The notes under the pieces were generated by a model. That model was given only the letters and a program-made list of their open reading frames with translations, was not told where the DNA came from and did no database searches. From Cyclaneusma minus (Eukaryota > Ascomycota > Leotiomycetes > Marthamycetales > Marthamycetaceae), in contig JAKZHN010000025.1 of NCBI GenBank assembly GCA_037179335.1, forward strand, positions 310,001 through 374,000: a stretch of 64,000 nucleotides of DNA, written 5' to 3'. Position 1 is the stretch's first letter. Each line of letters opens with the position of its first letter. Positions 41,071-53,021 of the stretch are shown piece by piece. A program made the position numbers and the translations under genes.

Positions 41071-41295
41071 ACAGTATAAAGCTAAAAAAAAGCATTTTGC
41101 GGGCATTTTATAAAATAAATATATTAAAAATATATAAAAAATAAATATTGCTTATTAAAAAAACCAAGCAAAATTTCCAGTGTATGATATTTAAATGCTG
41201 CTATTTTTAGTTAAAAAAAGCAGCGGCTATTTTTTATAGTAAAGGAATATATATAATGCACCCTATTTGCCAATTTGATTTCAATTATTGTGATA
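41071..41295 (+). repeat. Element B right LTR
   Basis: 225 bp. Its GC-rich start is heavily RIP-mutated (GGGGCC became AAAGCT), but TTTTGCGGGCATTTTATAAA is shared with the left LTR. TTAAT follows directly at 41296. Confidence 0.85.
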
Positions 41296-41300
41296 TTAAT

Positions 41301-42703
41301 TGAATTTGAAAATATTATTAGCAGCGGTGAGATTTTGAATAATATAAATTATATATTTTCTTTTAAAAAAATAAAAAAAAAAATATTTTCACTATTTGTA
41401 ATATTTGCTTTTTTTAAAAAAAATGGTAAAAGCAAATCTAATGATTTTAAATTTTAGAATATTTTAAATAATTCTTTAAGCGGCTGTAAGAAATAGATAT
41501 TTGCGGATATTATGGGATTTATTATTGCAGAAAAAATATATAAAAACCTTTTTGCAATTTTTAAATTATGCGCTAATATTATTATTGCTATTGGCTTGGT
41601 ATTGGTATAATAATTGCTTTGGTTTGCTATTAATAATATAAGCAATTTTATTAAATTTGGTGAAAATAAAATTTTATTTTTAAAAAAAACGAAGTAGTTT
41701 TTTTTTAAAATATTGAAAAAAAAATTGTTTAATATATTTATTATAGTATTGTATTTGAAAGGCAAAAATAAATAAAAAATTGCGAAGAAATATATTTTTA
41801 ATATAAATAGCGATATAATTGGGATTTGATTAAAAGATTTTGCAATAGAGAATAAGGAATTTAAATTAGACTCTTTTCAATAATCATATTGGATTTTTAT
41901 TTAAAGCTATTAACTTTTTATCAATAGCTATTAATTATTATATTAAAAATAATAATTTATTTGCAATTCAATTTATTTTATTTTGCTGCAAAATTTGAAA
42001 GACTAGCAATTATTTTTTATTTATAAAATTGAAATAAATATATATTATATATAACGCTTTTTAATTATTTGCAATATATTTGGTTTTTCTATTTGCATTT
42101 TATTAAAAATAAAAATAAATTATAATGGTGGTGCTTTTGCTGGTATTGGTATTTAAAATTTAATTGGCAATTGTTTTATAAATATATTAGTGTATAATTA
42201 TTTTTTAATATATTATAAATTTTAATTTATTAAATATATTTTTATTAATTGGAATTAATTATATTAGTTTTTATAGCTAAAAACTAATATAGCTCATTTC
42301 AAATTAAAAATAATATTTTTTATAATATATTTGAATTTTAATTTATTTAATAGCTAATTGGAGTATAACTAATTAATTGAGTATTGGCTAAAAAAATAAT
42401 AGCAATAAAAAGAAAAATTTGCAAATTAATTTAAAAAATAAAAAAGATTTTTAAAAAATAATAATAATAATAACAATAAGGCAATTATAGCGCTATATAT
42501 TAAGCTTATATTTATTGCTAAGCTGGGTTTATATTTATTGCTAAATTGAATTTTAGCATTTATTATTAAATTTATTAAAAAAACATCATTGGGTTTAATA
42601 TTTATTGCTAATTGGTAAAGGATGTTATATAATGCTATTTTTGATTTTTGGATTTTTAAAAAGGGATTATTAAATGCAAATTATTGCATTAAAAAATTTA
42701 ATT
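41301..42703 (-). pseudogene. Element E 5' interior (probable gag/pol start)
   Basis: This is the part of element E on the 5' side of the element B insertion. The longest frame, 103 codons on the minus strand at 41454-41765 (starts MPFKYNTIINILNNFF), is hydrophobic and lysine/asparagine-rich. Its position fits the gag to integrase region of a minus-strand Copia element, but I do not recognise a specific domain. Confidence 0.35.
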
Positions 42704-42876
42704 TATAAAGCTTTAATATAAATAGAGTTTTATTTTTATTTTTAAAATATTAAAAAATAAGGTTTTATAATTATAGAAAATAATATTATATATGCATGGC
42801 TTTTGCTTATTTATATAATAAGTGGCTTTTATAAATGGCCCGTAACTTTTGCATTGCCAGGAGCTTATTTTAATAA
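42704..42876 (-). repeat. Element E LTR (5' LTR of the minus-strand element)
   Basis: Shares TTTATAATTATAGAAAAT and following sequence with the left copy. A 71-codon frame starting at 42849 overlaps its end and is not considered a gene. Confidence 0.65.
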
Positions 42877-45498
42877 ATTCGGTTTTAATTAAATTAATTA
42901 TTTTAAATTTTAAAAAATCTCCAATTTGCTATTATAAATTAGTTTTAATTAAATTAGCTATTTTAGTCTTTAAAGAATTTTTAGCCTATTGCTATAAATT
43001 AATTTTTAATAAATTGGCTTTTTTGGCTTTTAAAACAAATTGGCTTGTTATTATTGTGCGCTAAATTTATTAATAATATCCGCTATTTTGCCGGCCTTTA
43101 TTATATATTTAAAATTAAATCCGGAAATTGCAATTTTTTTAAATAATTAAAATTTATTAGCAATGTATTTATTAATAGCAATTATATAAACTTGGCAAAT
43201 GTTTTAATTAAAAATTATAATATTAATAAAAAACATATAAATTGCTTTGAAATCGCTAAAAATAATATAATTTAATAGGGTTTTTATTAATAAAATATAA
43301 GATTTTTTTTAATAAAGCTTGCTTTTAATTTTAGCAATAAAATAATAAAATTCGAAATATATAATTAATATATATTTAATTTCCAAAAATTTATTAATTA
43401 GCTTTAATTAAATATTGGCTAAATAAAAATTATTAATTTAATTAGCTAAATGCTAAAAGTTAAATAATAAATATCTAGCAATATTAATAAAAAATATTAA
43501 TTATATTAAAAAAGCCGGAAAAATATAAACAAATATTAAAAGTTTATTTAGATGCATTTGGGCTATTTATTTTTTCTATTGCAATATTAGCAATAATTAT
43601 TTTGGCAAAGATTATTAATATAAATTTAATTTGGAAATTAAATATATTTTTTAATATAAAATTTGCAAATAAAACTAAAATTATCCTGGTTTTTAAATAT
43701 GTATAAAATTAAATAAAAGCCATTTATTTTAAATAAAGCTAAATAAAATTGGGAAAACATACGCCTGCCTATTTAATAATAGCTTTAAATTTTAATATTT
43801 ATAGGGGAGATTTAAAAGAAATTATAATAAAAAAATTAAAAGAATTAAAATAAACATAGGCCGGATTATTATTAATATAAAAAAGCAGATTTAATAAATA
43901 ATTCAAAAATAGCGAATTTTAAATTTGGCGGAATTATTATTAATATTGGGCTTTTATGGAAATTACTTTTTTTATTGGCGAAAAATTAAAAATGGCTTGG
44001 AAAACAAAAACTCTTTTTAATATAAAATAAATTTGAAGTTGATTTTAAACTCGATTATAAAAGCGGCACGCCAAAAATATTTAAAAATAGGCTTTAAATC
44101 GATTCTAATAAAAGGCTGGAAAATTAAAAAATTAAAATTGGAAAAATTATAAATAAAATTAATAAAATTTTAAAAAAAGGCCGGATTAATAGCCGGTTTA
44201 ATTAATAAAGCTAAAAAGAATTTGAAAATTGCTATTATTATTGAAATTGGAATTGAATTAAAATTAAAATTAAAATTAAAATTAAAATTAAAATTAAAAT
44301 TAAAATTAAAATTAAAATTAAAATTAAAATTAAAATTTAAAATTAAAGCTGGTTAAAAAGCCATTCAATTTAAATTAAAACAAAAATATATATAAATTAA
44401 TATTAATAATAGATTTAATAAAATATTAAATAGCGCTAATAAAAAATATAGCAAATTGCTGGTTAAAATTAATAATAAAATTAATAAATAGCTAATTAAA
44501 ATTAATAGCAATATTAAAAGGCTGCTAATAAAAATAGGCAATTTTGGCAATTGCAATATTTTTTTAGCGGCGGCGAATTAAATAATTTAAGCGGTTATTT
44601 GGTATTTAATTTTATATTAATAATAATTTATAATTTAAGATGCGAATTAAAGCATTTAATATAAAATAGAATTTTGAAAAGGTTTTGCAAAATATTAAAA
44701 TTTAGAAATTTAATAGGGCTTAAAATATTTTGCTATAAGGCAAGTAAAGGACTGGAAAAAAATAGTAATAAATAAAAAAAGCAAATAATATAAAACTAAT
44801 AATATAAAGAAAAAAAGATATTAAAAAAAAGAAAAAATATTAAAGCGCAAAAAGCCGGAAATTTTATAAAAGCGGAATTGAAATTTTAATAAAAGAAATT
44901 ATTATTATTATTAATACGCCAAGCCGCTATTATATAAGGCATTGCAAAATTAAAATTTAAAAAAATATAATTATATAAGGCTTATATTATGTATAAAAAT
45001 ATATAAAAAATAAATTTAATATATAATTGCTATTATTTAAAAACTTCAAAAAGCCGAAAACCCAGCTATAAATGGGAATGTTATTAAAATTTTAATAATT
45101 TTAAAAATCCGCTATTATTAAAAAACATTAGCGCCATTATATTTAGCGGCCCGGAATTTATTTATAGTTAAAAAATCCCAATAATATTAATAAAAACGAA
45201 TTAAAGTAATTTTCGTTTAAGGGAAATTTGGTATTAAGCCGGCTTTTATTAAGATTTTTAGCCTTGCTTAATTTATTATTTTAATTATTATTATATGGCT
45301 TTAATAATTAAATAACGATTAAAATTAATACATAAATAAATAATATTTAATATTTATTTAAAAAAAAATTAAAAAAAAGTCTTTTAAAAAAAATTATTAA
45401 ATTAAATTTTTTAAATATTTAAAAGCTTATATAAATTAAAATAAACAATTAGAAATTGGAATATGCTTATAAAAACAAATGAGAAAAATAATTTTATT
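42877..45498 (+). pseudogene. Element D interior upstream of RT (probable integrase region)
   Basis: About 2.6 kb of RIP-degraded DNA that lies, by position, upstream of the Copia reverse transcriptase remnant of element D. The integrase domain would be expected here; no zinc-binding or catalytic triad motif survives clearly. A 6-bp microsatellite lies within it at 44256-44340. Confidence 0.35.
44256..44340. repeat. 6-bp microsatellite (AAAATT)n
   Basis: About 13 units. It lies within the element D interior and opens no meaningful frame. Confidence 0.9.
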
Positions 45499-45499
45499 T

Positions 45500-46500
45500 A
45501 AAGCTTTATAAATTGCTATATTTATAAATATTTAAAATATAGTATTATTTTTTTAATATATATTAATAATATTATTGCAGCCGCCTATAGCAAAAAGCAG
45601 TTTATTTAATTTTTTTTAGCTTTTTTTTTAATTTCATATTAAAAGTTTGGGAAAAGTTTTTAAAATTTTTGGTATAAAAACAAACCGGAAGGCCAAAATT
45701 ATTTATATCAATTAAAAATAATATTTTCGCCAAATGCTAAAAAGATTTTAATTAAATATATTTTTTATAAATAATTATAAAGCCTTTGAATTTTTTGCTT
45801 TTAATAATAAGCGTATAAATATTAAAAAATATTAGCAAATTATCGAAAACTTTATATTTGCTATAGTTTTTATTTATTTAAATATTGCCTTTGCAATTGG
45901 AAAGCTGGCTTAATATATAAGCAATTTATTAATTTATTATAGCCACGCTTTTAAAATTTTATTATACTATATTAATTTAATGATTTTTTATAAAATACGC
46001 TATGGTTTTAAAAGAATATATTATAAATCAATGGTTTATTTAAATTTTAATTGGGCTAGTAATAAAATTAATCGAATAAGCGTATTTAAAATCGTTGCTA
46101 TATTTTATAACGGGCTAATATTATAAAAACAAAAGAATAGCGCTGTATTCTTTTTTTATTAAATCCAAATATATTGCTTTATTTAGCTATGCTAAGCAAA
46201 CTTAATAGCTTAGCTAGGTTTTTAAGGATTTGGAATTTTTCTAATTTATTAGAAAGAATTTATAATTTATTTATATGCTCGGAAATAATTAAAGCTTTTT
46301 TTATGTAATTAAAATTTTATAAATTTATACATGCTTTAAATATATAAATGTAATATATTATTTTATTTGGGATTTAAAAAGAAAAGCTTACAATTGAATA
46401 TATCTTTACAAATAAAATAATAGCTAATAAATTCATAAAGCCATTTTATCGCATTAAATTTAAAAAATTTATAAAAATGCTAAAATTTATTATATAAAGC
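45500..46500 (+). pseudogene. Copia pol remnant (reverse transcriptase and RNase H C-terminus)
   Basis: Part of element D. At 45559-45576 the frame reads Y-I-N-N-I-I followed by AAAYSKKQF, the Copia active-site region with asparagines in place of the two catalytic aspartates. Near the end (about 46390-46497) the frame reads TIEYIFTNKIIANKF and then IKPFYRIKFKKFIKMLKFI, matching the conserved Copia RNase H C-terminus (normally ADxxTKPL), with a TAA stop right after. The polypurine tract ATAGGGGAG follows 25-30 bp later and the right LTR begins at 46531. The domain order, motif spacing and tract make the Copia assignment firm. Confidence 0.88.
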
Positions 46501-46530
46501 TATAAAAAGCTAGCTAATTTTATAGGGGAG

Positions 46531-46720
46531 TATTAAAAATGGGTGCAATGGTAGCCATTATAATTAGCCGTTATATATAGCTAAACCCGAAGGAGATTAG
46601 CGTCCGCATAGTAAAAATATTTTTACTTTGGACCTTTTAGCTATTCTAGTCTTTTTAAGCATAATATAACGTTTTTTACACCTTTATTCTATGCCCTTAT
46701 ATTTACTAATTTTTAATATT
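46531..46720 (+). repeat. Element D right LTR
   Basis: Starts TATTAAAAATGGGTGCAATG directly after the polypurine tract. Shares GATTAGCGTCCGCATA and TTTTTAATA with the left LTR. The exact 3' edge is uncertain by a few bases. Confidence 0.75.
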
Positions 46721-49700
46721 TTTGCAAATTGTAAAGCTAATTTATGAACCAAAAAAATTTAAAAACCAAAAAATATTTAATATGCATGGCAATATAATGG
46801 GGCACACAATACTAGGGAGGGTTTAAGATCTAGACTTTCTTACCTTCACAAAATTAAACCCAAGAGCTTTTTTATAGAATTGACTTTTGAATTTGGAGTC
46901 TACACTTTGCTTAGATGTTCTATTGGAGCAGCAGACGTTCCAAGCAATATTAGCACTTCGAGACGGTGGTGCGGACTCGCACGCGGTGGTAGGAGATTTT
47001 GTCAATAGCAGAATTTTTCGGCTTTATATTTCGCGAAGCTGGAATATAGAATCACCTATACGTAGTCATAGAACGATTCTGGGTTTAAAAGCCTTCCAAT
47101 ATTTCTTTTAAAAAGAATAAAAAACAGGCGATACCGACTCGAAGGCATGCCATATATTTATTTTTTATTATCTTAAGACTTGCTTGTCATCACAAAATTG
47201 GATCTAGCAGCTGCTTTTATAGACCTCCTTTTGGGGTTCAAAGAGTGTTGGTATTTTTGCAGTAACAGCATGTATTCCGCACGGCAGTCGCATTTCCAAA
47301 CAGTGATAGGCAACCAGTCTCGGCGGCAGGAAGTGTTTTCGACAGCATAGCTGGTGCAGCCTCATACTTGGCAGAGCAAGAACATGAAATCACCTGTCCG
47401 TAGTCGCAGAACAACTCTTAGTCTGGGACTCTGGAAGCCCTCCCAATTACTTCAGACTCATGAATGCGCATGCAGAAGGCACACATGGATCATGTTTCGT
47501 AGTAGTTCGTCATTGTCTTGTCTTTTCAGAAGAGAATCTAGGAGCTACTTTTATAGGCAAACCTGTCTTGAGAAATTGGAGTCTCCACTTTGCCTTACTA
47601 TTCCACAGCATCAGCAGCAGGTATTGCGAGCAATAGTAGCACTTCGAGACGGTGACAAGGATCCACACGTGGTGATAAAAGCTTTCTTCGACAACAGCGC
47701 TTGTGATGCTCCGGCTTGGGTAAGTGGGAGTTCGAGAGATGGACATGATCGAGAACTATTGGTTATAGAACAGATTCAGAAAGACTCGGCAGTCGTTCAT
47801 TTCAGCACCCAATCTTCCCGTCGCTGAAAACACATGATCTGCTCTTCACAATGATGTTCGATTTGTCTTTGCAAAACAGGATCAAAAGAACCCTTTTATA
47901 GACCTGCCCCTGGAATTGGGAGTCTATTTTCTGTGTTTCGCCGCGTTAGCAGTAAGCACGTGCTTTTTAGCAATAGACTGCAGTGGCACTTCAAGCAGCA
48001 GAACCCCGCATGACAACAGGAGGTTTTTTCGACAGAGAGCTGGTTCGACTTAGGTCTGAAGGAGCAAGCTGCAAGAGACAGAATTTAGATACTCCTGGCT
48101 ATAAAATGGGTCCAGAAACACATCTTTAGTCGATCAGTTTAGCGACCAATCTTCCCGACGCGATATTCATATGGCAATGTCTACTATATTGTGTTGATTT
48201 GCCTTTGAAGAGCAGGATCAAGGAGCACTTTTTATAGACCTCCCTCCGACATTGGAGTCTTTGTTCTAAACCTCGCCACTTTTGCAAATCAGGTGCTTCT
48301 GGGCAGCAGTAGCGTTCTTTGACTAACGGCAGCGTCACAAAGAGCGGTAGTGAATGAGAGATGACGGTAGAGCGTCATCTCAGCAGCAGGGCTCTATGCT
48401 TCTTCGATTTGGTGTTTAGAGAAGTAAGATTGCAACTGAACCTATGCAAGAGACAGAATCTGGACTAGCCTGGTGGAAAAGTCGGTTCAGAAACATCTTG
48501 GTCAGTTCAGTGTCCAGCGTCCAATCTTCCTGACCCAGAATGCGCAAAAGGATGTTCGTCAGTGCGTTTTGAGATCTGATTTGCCTCTGCAAAATGGGAT
48601 TAAGGAGTCCTTTTTATAACCCTGTCCTGGAGAATCGCAGTCTCTTTTCCGAGCATCACTACCCTAGCATACCTATGCTTCTAAGCAGCGGTAGCATTTT
48701 CAAACGATGACAGAGTTGTAAACGGCGGTAGTGAACGGTGAATGACGGCAGATCATTTCCTCGACAGCAGGGATCCTTTCACAATTTAAATTCATGTTGT
48801 GGAGAAGTAAGACTGCAAGAATGGGAAGTTTGAATCACCTAACCAACCGCAAAGCAGGTTCAGAAACACTAGATAGTCGATCAGTTCAACATCCAGTCTT
48901 CGCGATGCAGCAGAGATACGTCAACCCCTCTCGTGAGGAGAAGTCGATCTGCTTTTGTAGAACAGGATCAAGCAGTCCCTTTTATAGACCTGCTCTTGTA
49001 ATTTGTAGAATGTCTTCAGCGCCTCGACACGTTAGCACGTGCTTCAAGCAGTACTAGCGTCTTTGGACAGTGGCAGCGTTGTGAACGGGCATAGTGAACG
49101 AGGGATGACGGTAGAGCGTTTTCTCGACATCAGTAGTAGTAGTGCTCGTTCAACTCTATGCTGCCCAGAATCAGAACCGCAGGAGACGGAGATTGATTTG
49201 GAGCCGCCTAGCTGCGCACAGAACAGGTCAAGCAACGTCTCTCTCGTGTTTCATTTCAGCATCCGATCGCAGCGCCTTAGCAACGATTAGCTCCTTCATT
49301 TTTCTTGCCTTTGCAGAACAGGATCGAGGAGCTGCTGTTATAGACCTGTCTTTAGAGTTGCAGTTTGTTTTATAAGCCTCGCCACATTACTAGATCAGGT
49401 GCTTCTGAGCAGTGGCAGCGTTCATCAAGAGCAGATCTTGTTTGACGTCGTGCTTGGGAACATGGGACTATAAAAGACGGACAGCATCTAGACTCACCTG
49501 GCCATAGAATAGATCCAAAGAAAAACCGCCATCAGTTCAGCGTCCCATGTTCCTGATGCAGCTGCATATGTCCGCCTTTTCTCGCAGGTCAATCTGCCTT
49601 TGCAGAACAGGACCAAGGAGCCTCTTTATATACCTGCCCCTAGGACTTAAAGGCTCCTTCACTTCTGTGCCTTTCGCAGCACCAGGTGCTTTTGAGCAGC

Positions 49701-50639
49701 GGTAGTAACACGAAGCAGGAGTGAAAGCAGGAGATTTTCTCGACAGCAGGGCTCATAAGGCTCCATGCTTGAGGAATGAAGAGATTTGGGACGGTTGACA
49801 AGTGAAGAAGTTTAACCTCTAGTTTTTCCGGTGCAGGGAAGACATAGCGGTGTTACGGATATCGATTCAAATTTTGATGTAGGGCTCTAGCAGTGGTTTG
49901 CCCGAACTGCCTTTGCGAAACAGGATGTAGGAGCTGCTTTTATAGACATGCCTTGGAAATTTGGAATCTGAAGTCGGTATCTCGTGTTTGTGCCGCAGTG
50001 GGAGATTCGTTTGTGCAGTCATGGAATTCAAATGGCAGTAGAACCCACGCATGACAGCAGAAAGCTTTTTCGACAGCAGAAAGCATTTTCAACAGCAGAG
50101 CGTGTTCGACTTTCCTATCTGTTCAAGGAATAGATACGGAATAGTTTACTCATGGTGGCAGAATAGGTCCAGAAACTCCAATAATTCCAACATCCGATCT
50201 TTCCGGCGCAGGAAAGACATAAAGCGGCCTTACTAGGAATATCGATCCAGACCCTAGCGCGCTGTCGAAAAAGCTTGTGAGGATGTGCTTTGTACATAGC
50301 CAGGATGGACTTGCCTTTGGAAGACAGGATTAGGGAGCTGTTTTTATAGAACTTTCCCTTGAGATCTGGAGTCTATGTGTTGTGTTGAACTCAAAGCGTT
50401 TCAGCAGCAGATTTTCCAAGCAGCAGTAGCATTTCCAAGCAGCGATACAACCCGTGCGCGACAGCAGGAAGCTTCTTTGACAGCAGGAACCGCTCGACTT
50501 CGTTCTCGGGAATGTAATAGGTCGTCGACGTTGCATCACAGGTCCAGAAATCTCAATAAATTCAACGTCCAAATTTTCCGCCCTCGAAAAAATATAACGG
50601 CGTTATAGCTGTTGATCCAAAATCTGGTATATAATCGAA

Positions 50640-52770
50640 TTCACCTTTTAGGATCGATATGCCTTTGCAAAACAGGATTAAAAAGGTCCTTTTATATTCC
50701 TAAATTTGGAATTAGAGTTTGTTTTCTAAGCCTTTCCAGGTTAGCAAATGCTTTTAATTAGCGGTAGTATATTTAATAGCAATATATTTTAGAAATAGCG
50801 ATAGAACCTCTCCTCGATAGCAGGACTAATACACCCTTATATCGGGAAAATAAGATTGCAAAAAGAAGGATTTTCAAGTTATTTAACCACGTATAATATA
50901 AATTTAAAAATACCCCTCTTTTTAACTTACATAATATTATTATACGCTTTTGGAATGGCCTTGAATTTTCCTATCTTTTGCAAAATAGGATTAAATGCCC
51001 GTTTTTATAAATTTTTCATTGGATTTTGGAGCCAGGATTTTGTATTTAATTTAAGCTATATTAGCAGCAATTATTCCAAATAGCAATTGTATATTTAAAC
51101 GGTTATAAAAATTAAGAACGGCGGTATTTAAAATCTTTCCATAATAATAGGGCCTTTTTAACTTTAAGCTTAGGAAAGTAAAAAATCCGGACTAATTTGC
51201 GCATAGCCGTAGGATATAAATAGGGTTAGAAACATTTTGGAGGTTGTTTATTATTTATATGTTGTAATTATAGTATTATGCGTCGGGAAAAATATTCCGT
51301 ATATTTTTATTTTTATAAAATAAGGTTAAAAATCTATTTTTATAGCCCTAGGTCTGAGATTTGAAGCATATATTCTATATTTCGTTAGGTTAATAAATGC
51401 TTTTGCGCAGCGCTAGCTTTTTAGACAATAGTAGGATAGTAGAATAATGGTAGGCGTTTGCTTTAATAATAGGATTGCTTTATCCAGCGCTTAGGAAAAT
51501 AAGAAGCCTGGACTAATTTGCTATGGCCGTAAAAAAGGGTCTGGTTTAAAAAAATTATAAAGGTTATTAGTTATTTAAATGTCCAATTACAATATTATAA
51601 AATGCCGCTGCAAACCTTGTAAATCTTGTTTTTAGAAAAAAGGATTCAAAAGCTGCTTTTATACCCGTTTTTGGAATTTGGATTATACTATTTTGAGTTA
51701 AATCACGTTAACAAATGCTTTTAATAGCGGTAGAATTGCAGAACGGCGGTAGACGGTTTTCTTAATAGCAAAGCTTGTAAATCTACATTTTTATTTTTAA
51801 AGAATTAAGATTGCAAAAAACAAACATTAAAATTACCAACCTATAAAAACAGATTTAGGAATATCTTGATAATTTATTAGTAATTATTTCAATATTTAAT
51901 ATTCCCGAAGCAATATGTATATTATCGTCTTTCCTTTCCTTTTTAATTTAACCGTGTAAAAGAGGATTTAGGAGCTGCTTTTATATTTATTCCTGGAATT
52001 TGGAGCATATATTTTATATTTAAGTTAATTTGGACCGTATTAATAACAAATATCCTAAATAATAATAGCATTTTCAATACCAATACAAATTAGGAATAAC
52101 GGCAAAAGCTTGCTTTAATAGCAAGGCTCTTTTACCTAATAATTAGGAAAGCAAGATTGCAAATAATAAAATTTATAATCGCCTAGCTATAAAATAGGTT
52201 TGCAAATATCTCGCTTGGTTTAATATCTAATTCCTTTAATTCAAAAACGCGTAAGGGCTTGCCCATTTACTGCTTAATACATTCCCGGGTGAAATCGATT
52301 ATTATTTTTGCAAAATAGGATTTAAAAGCTTTTTTTATAGATTTCTCTTTGGAATTCTTTCTTTATTTTTAGAATTATTTAACTTATACCATATTAGCAA
52401 TATATATTCCAAGCAGCAATAGCATTTTCCACGATATTATAATTAAGAAATAGCGGCAAAAAGCTTTCTCGATAGCAAGGCATATAATATATCCGCCTTT
52501 CATAATTAGAAAAGCAGAAAATTTAGAGCAATTTGCTCGTGGTTGCAAAATAGATTTAAAGATATCTAAATTAATTTAATAACCAACTTTGCAAGACCGT
52601 TAGAATATTTATTATTTTTCTTGGTCTTATCTTTATAAAGGAGAATTTAAAAGCTTTTTTATAAAGCTGCGTTCGAAATTTGGGGTTTATATTTTAAGAG
52701 TTTGATTTACTCTTAGACCGTATTAGCAACAAATGCTTTAAATAATGGTAGCATTGCTGCAACAATACGA
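50640..52770 (-). repeat. RIP-mutated subset of the tandem array
   Basis: The units with TATA boxes at 50693 to 52660 keep the array's period and landmarks but have become AT-rich (for example TAATAGCAAGGCT where other units have GACAGCAGGGCT). Units on both sides of them, 46.8-50.6 kb and 53.0-53.3 kb, remain GC-balanced. The mutated units are therefore not simply those nearest to the retrotransposon block. Confidence 0.75.
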
Positions 52771-53021
52771 ATATACCTTCACAGCCCCAAGGATCCAGCC
52801 TTAAATCCCAGCCCCACGGGTTAGTTTAGGGTTACGGGTTGGGGGGATATATAAAAAAGTCCCGCGCCCACGTGGTTAGTGGGTTAGGCCCGTTATTTAG
52901 GATCCCAGAGGGTATATGTTGGTTAGGGTCACGGGGTATTTGTTAGTTAGTAGGATTGGTTAGGATGGTTAGGATGGTTAGGATGGTTAGGAAGCTTAGG
53001 AAGGTTAGGAAGTTTAGGTAT
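52771..53021. other. Insertion with telomere-like repeats inside an array unit
   Basis: The unit core is split: the left part ends in a GCAACAATACGAATATACC segment and the right part resumes at TGCATGACAACAGGAAGC. The roughly 250 bp in between are not RIP-mutated, contain several TTAGGG/GGTTAG words, a TATATAAAAAAG, a CACGTGG, and a run of GGATGGTTA units. It accounts for the 617-bp step at the end of the array. I see no terminal repeats or clear target duplication. Confidence 0.6.
52952..53018 (+). repeat. 9-bp telomere-like minisatellite (GGATGGTTA)n
   Basis: About four perfect GGATGGTTA units followed by diverged GGAAGGTTA and GGAAGCTTA units. The fungal telomere unit is TTAGGG; TTAGGATGG is a variant, so this could be a degenerate interstitial telomere tract or an unrelated minisatellite. 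Confidence 0.7.

Larger units (their letters stand above)
33525..41295 (+). mobile_element. Element B: full-length LTR retrotransposon, same family as A
   Basis: Two 225-bp LTRs (33525-33749 and 41071-41295) with a perfect target duplication TTAAT (33520-33524 and 41296-41300) bound a 7771-bp element inserted into element E. The LTRs belong to the same family as those of element A (GGGGCCGAG segment near the start, ATTTAAATATTGC in the middle). Purine-rich sequence before the right LTR gives plus orientation, as in A. No reverse transcriptase signature could be read with confidence, so the superfamily is open. Frames are destroyed throughout. Confidence 0.85.
29429..42876 (-). mobile_element. 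Element E: Copia-type LTR retrotransposon split by element B
   Basis: An LTR pair of about 173 bp (29429-about 29603 and 42704-about 42876) encloses an interior that is 5.3 kb once element B is removed. On the minus strand at 30455-30438 the frame reads F-I-I-N-N-T, the Copia-type active site (normally YVDD) with both aspartates changed to asparagine. At about 30120-30001 a frame with KKQK and then KTKYTAAAANAKQ matches the Copia RNase H segment that normally contains EAEY. The order toward lower coordinates (RT, RNase H, LTR) fits minus orientation. Flanks AATCC (29424-29428) and AATTC (about 42876-42880) may be the target duplication with one RIP change. Confidence 0.7.
14862..46720 (+). 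mobile_element. Element D: outer Copia-type LTR element with nested insertions
   Basis: A direct LTR pair (14862-15053 and 46531-about 46720, about 190 bp each) encloses elements C, E and B. The right LTR is preceded by the polypurine tract ATAGGGGAG, and about 1 kb upstream lies a Copia-type reverse transcriptase and RNase H remnant on the plus strand. The left LTR has unrelated sequence before it and so behaves as a 5' LTR. After subtracting C and E (with B), about 10.6 kb remain, more than one Copia element needs. At least one more insertion is therefore hidden inside, or the two LTRs belong to different copies. Treating them as one element is an inference. Confidence 0.5.

Noticed and set aside
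6690..46830. CRISPR-like or prokaryotic interpretation of regular repeats
   Set aside because: Spliced gene, intron-containing tRNA, LTR retrotransposons and RIP signature show a fungal nuclear sequence; no repeat-spacer structure exists.
6690..46830. Mitochondrial DNA, because of the high AT content
   Set aside because: No mitochondrial genes, tRNAs or rRNAs; instead nested LTR elements with RIP-type transitions.
47354..47827. 157-codon frame within the tandem array
   Set aside because: It crosses unit boundaries and TATA boxes, and the equivalent positions in neighbouring units are not open.
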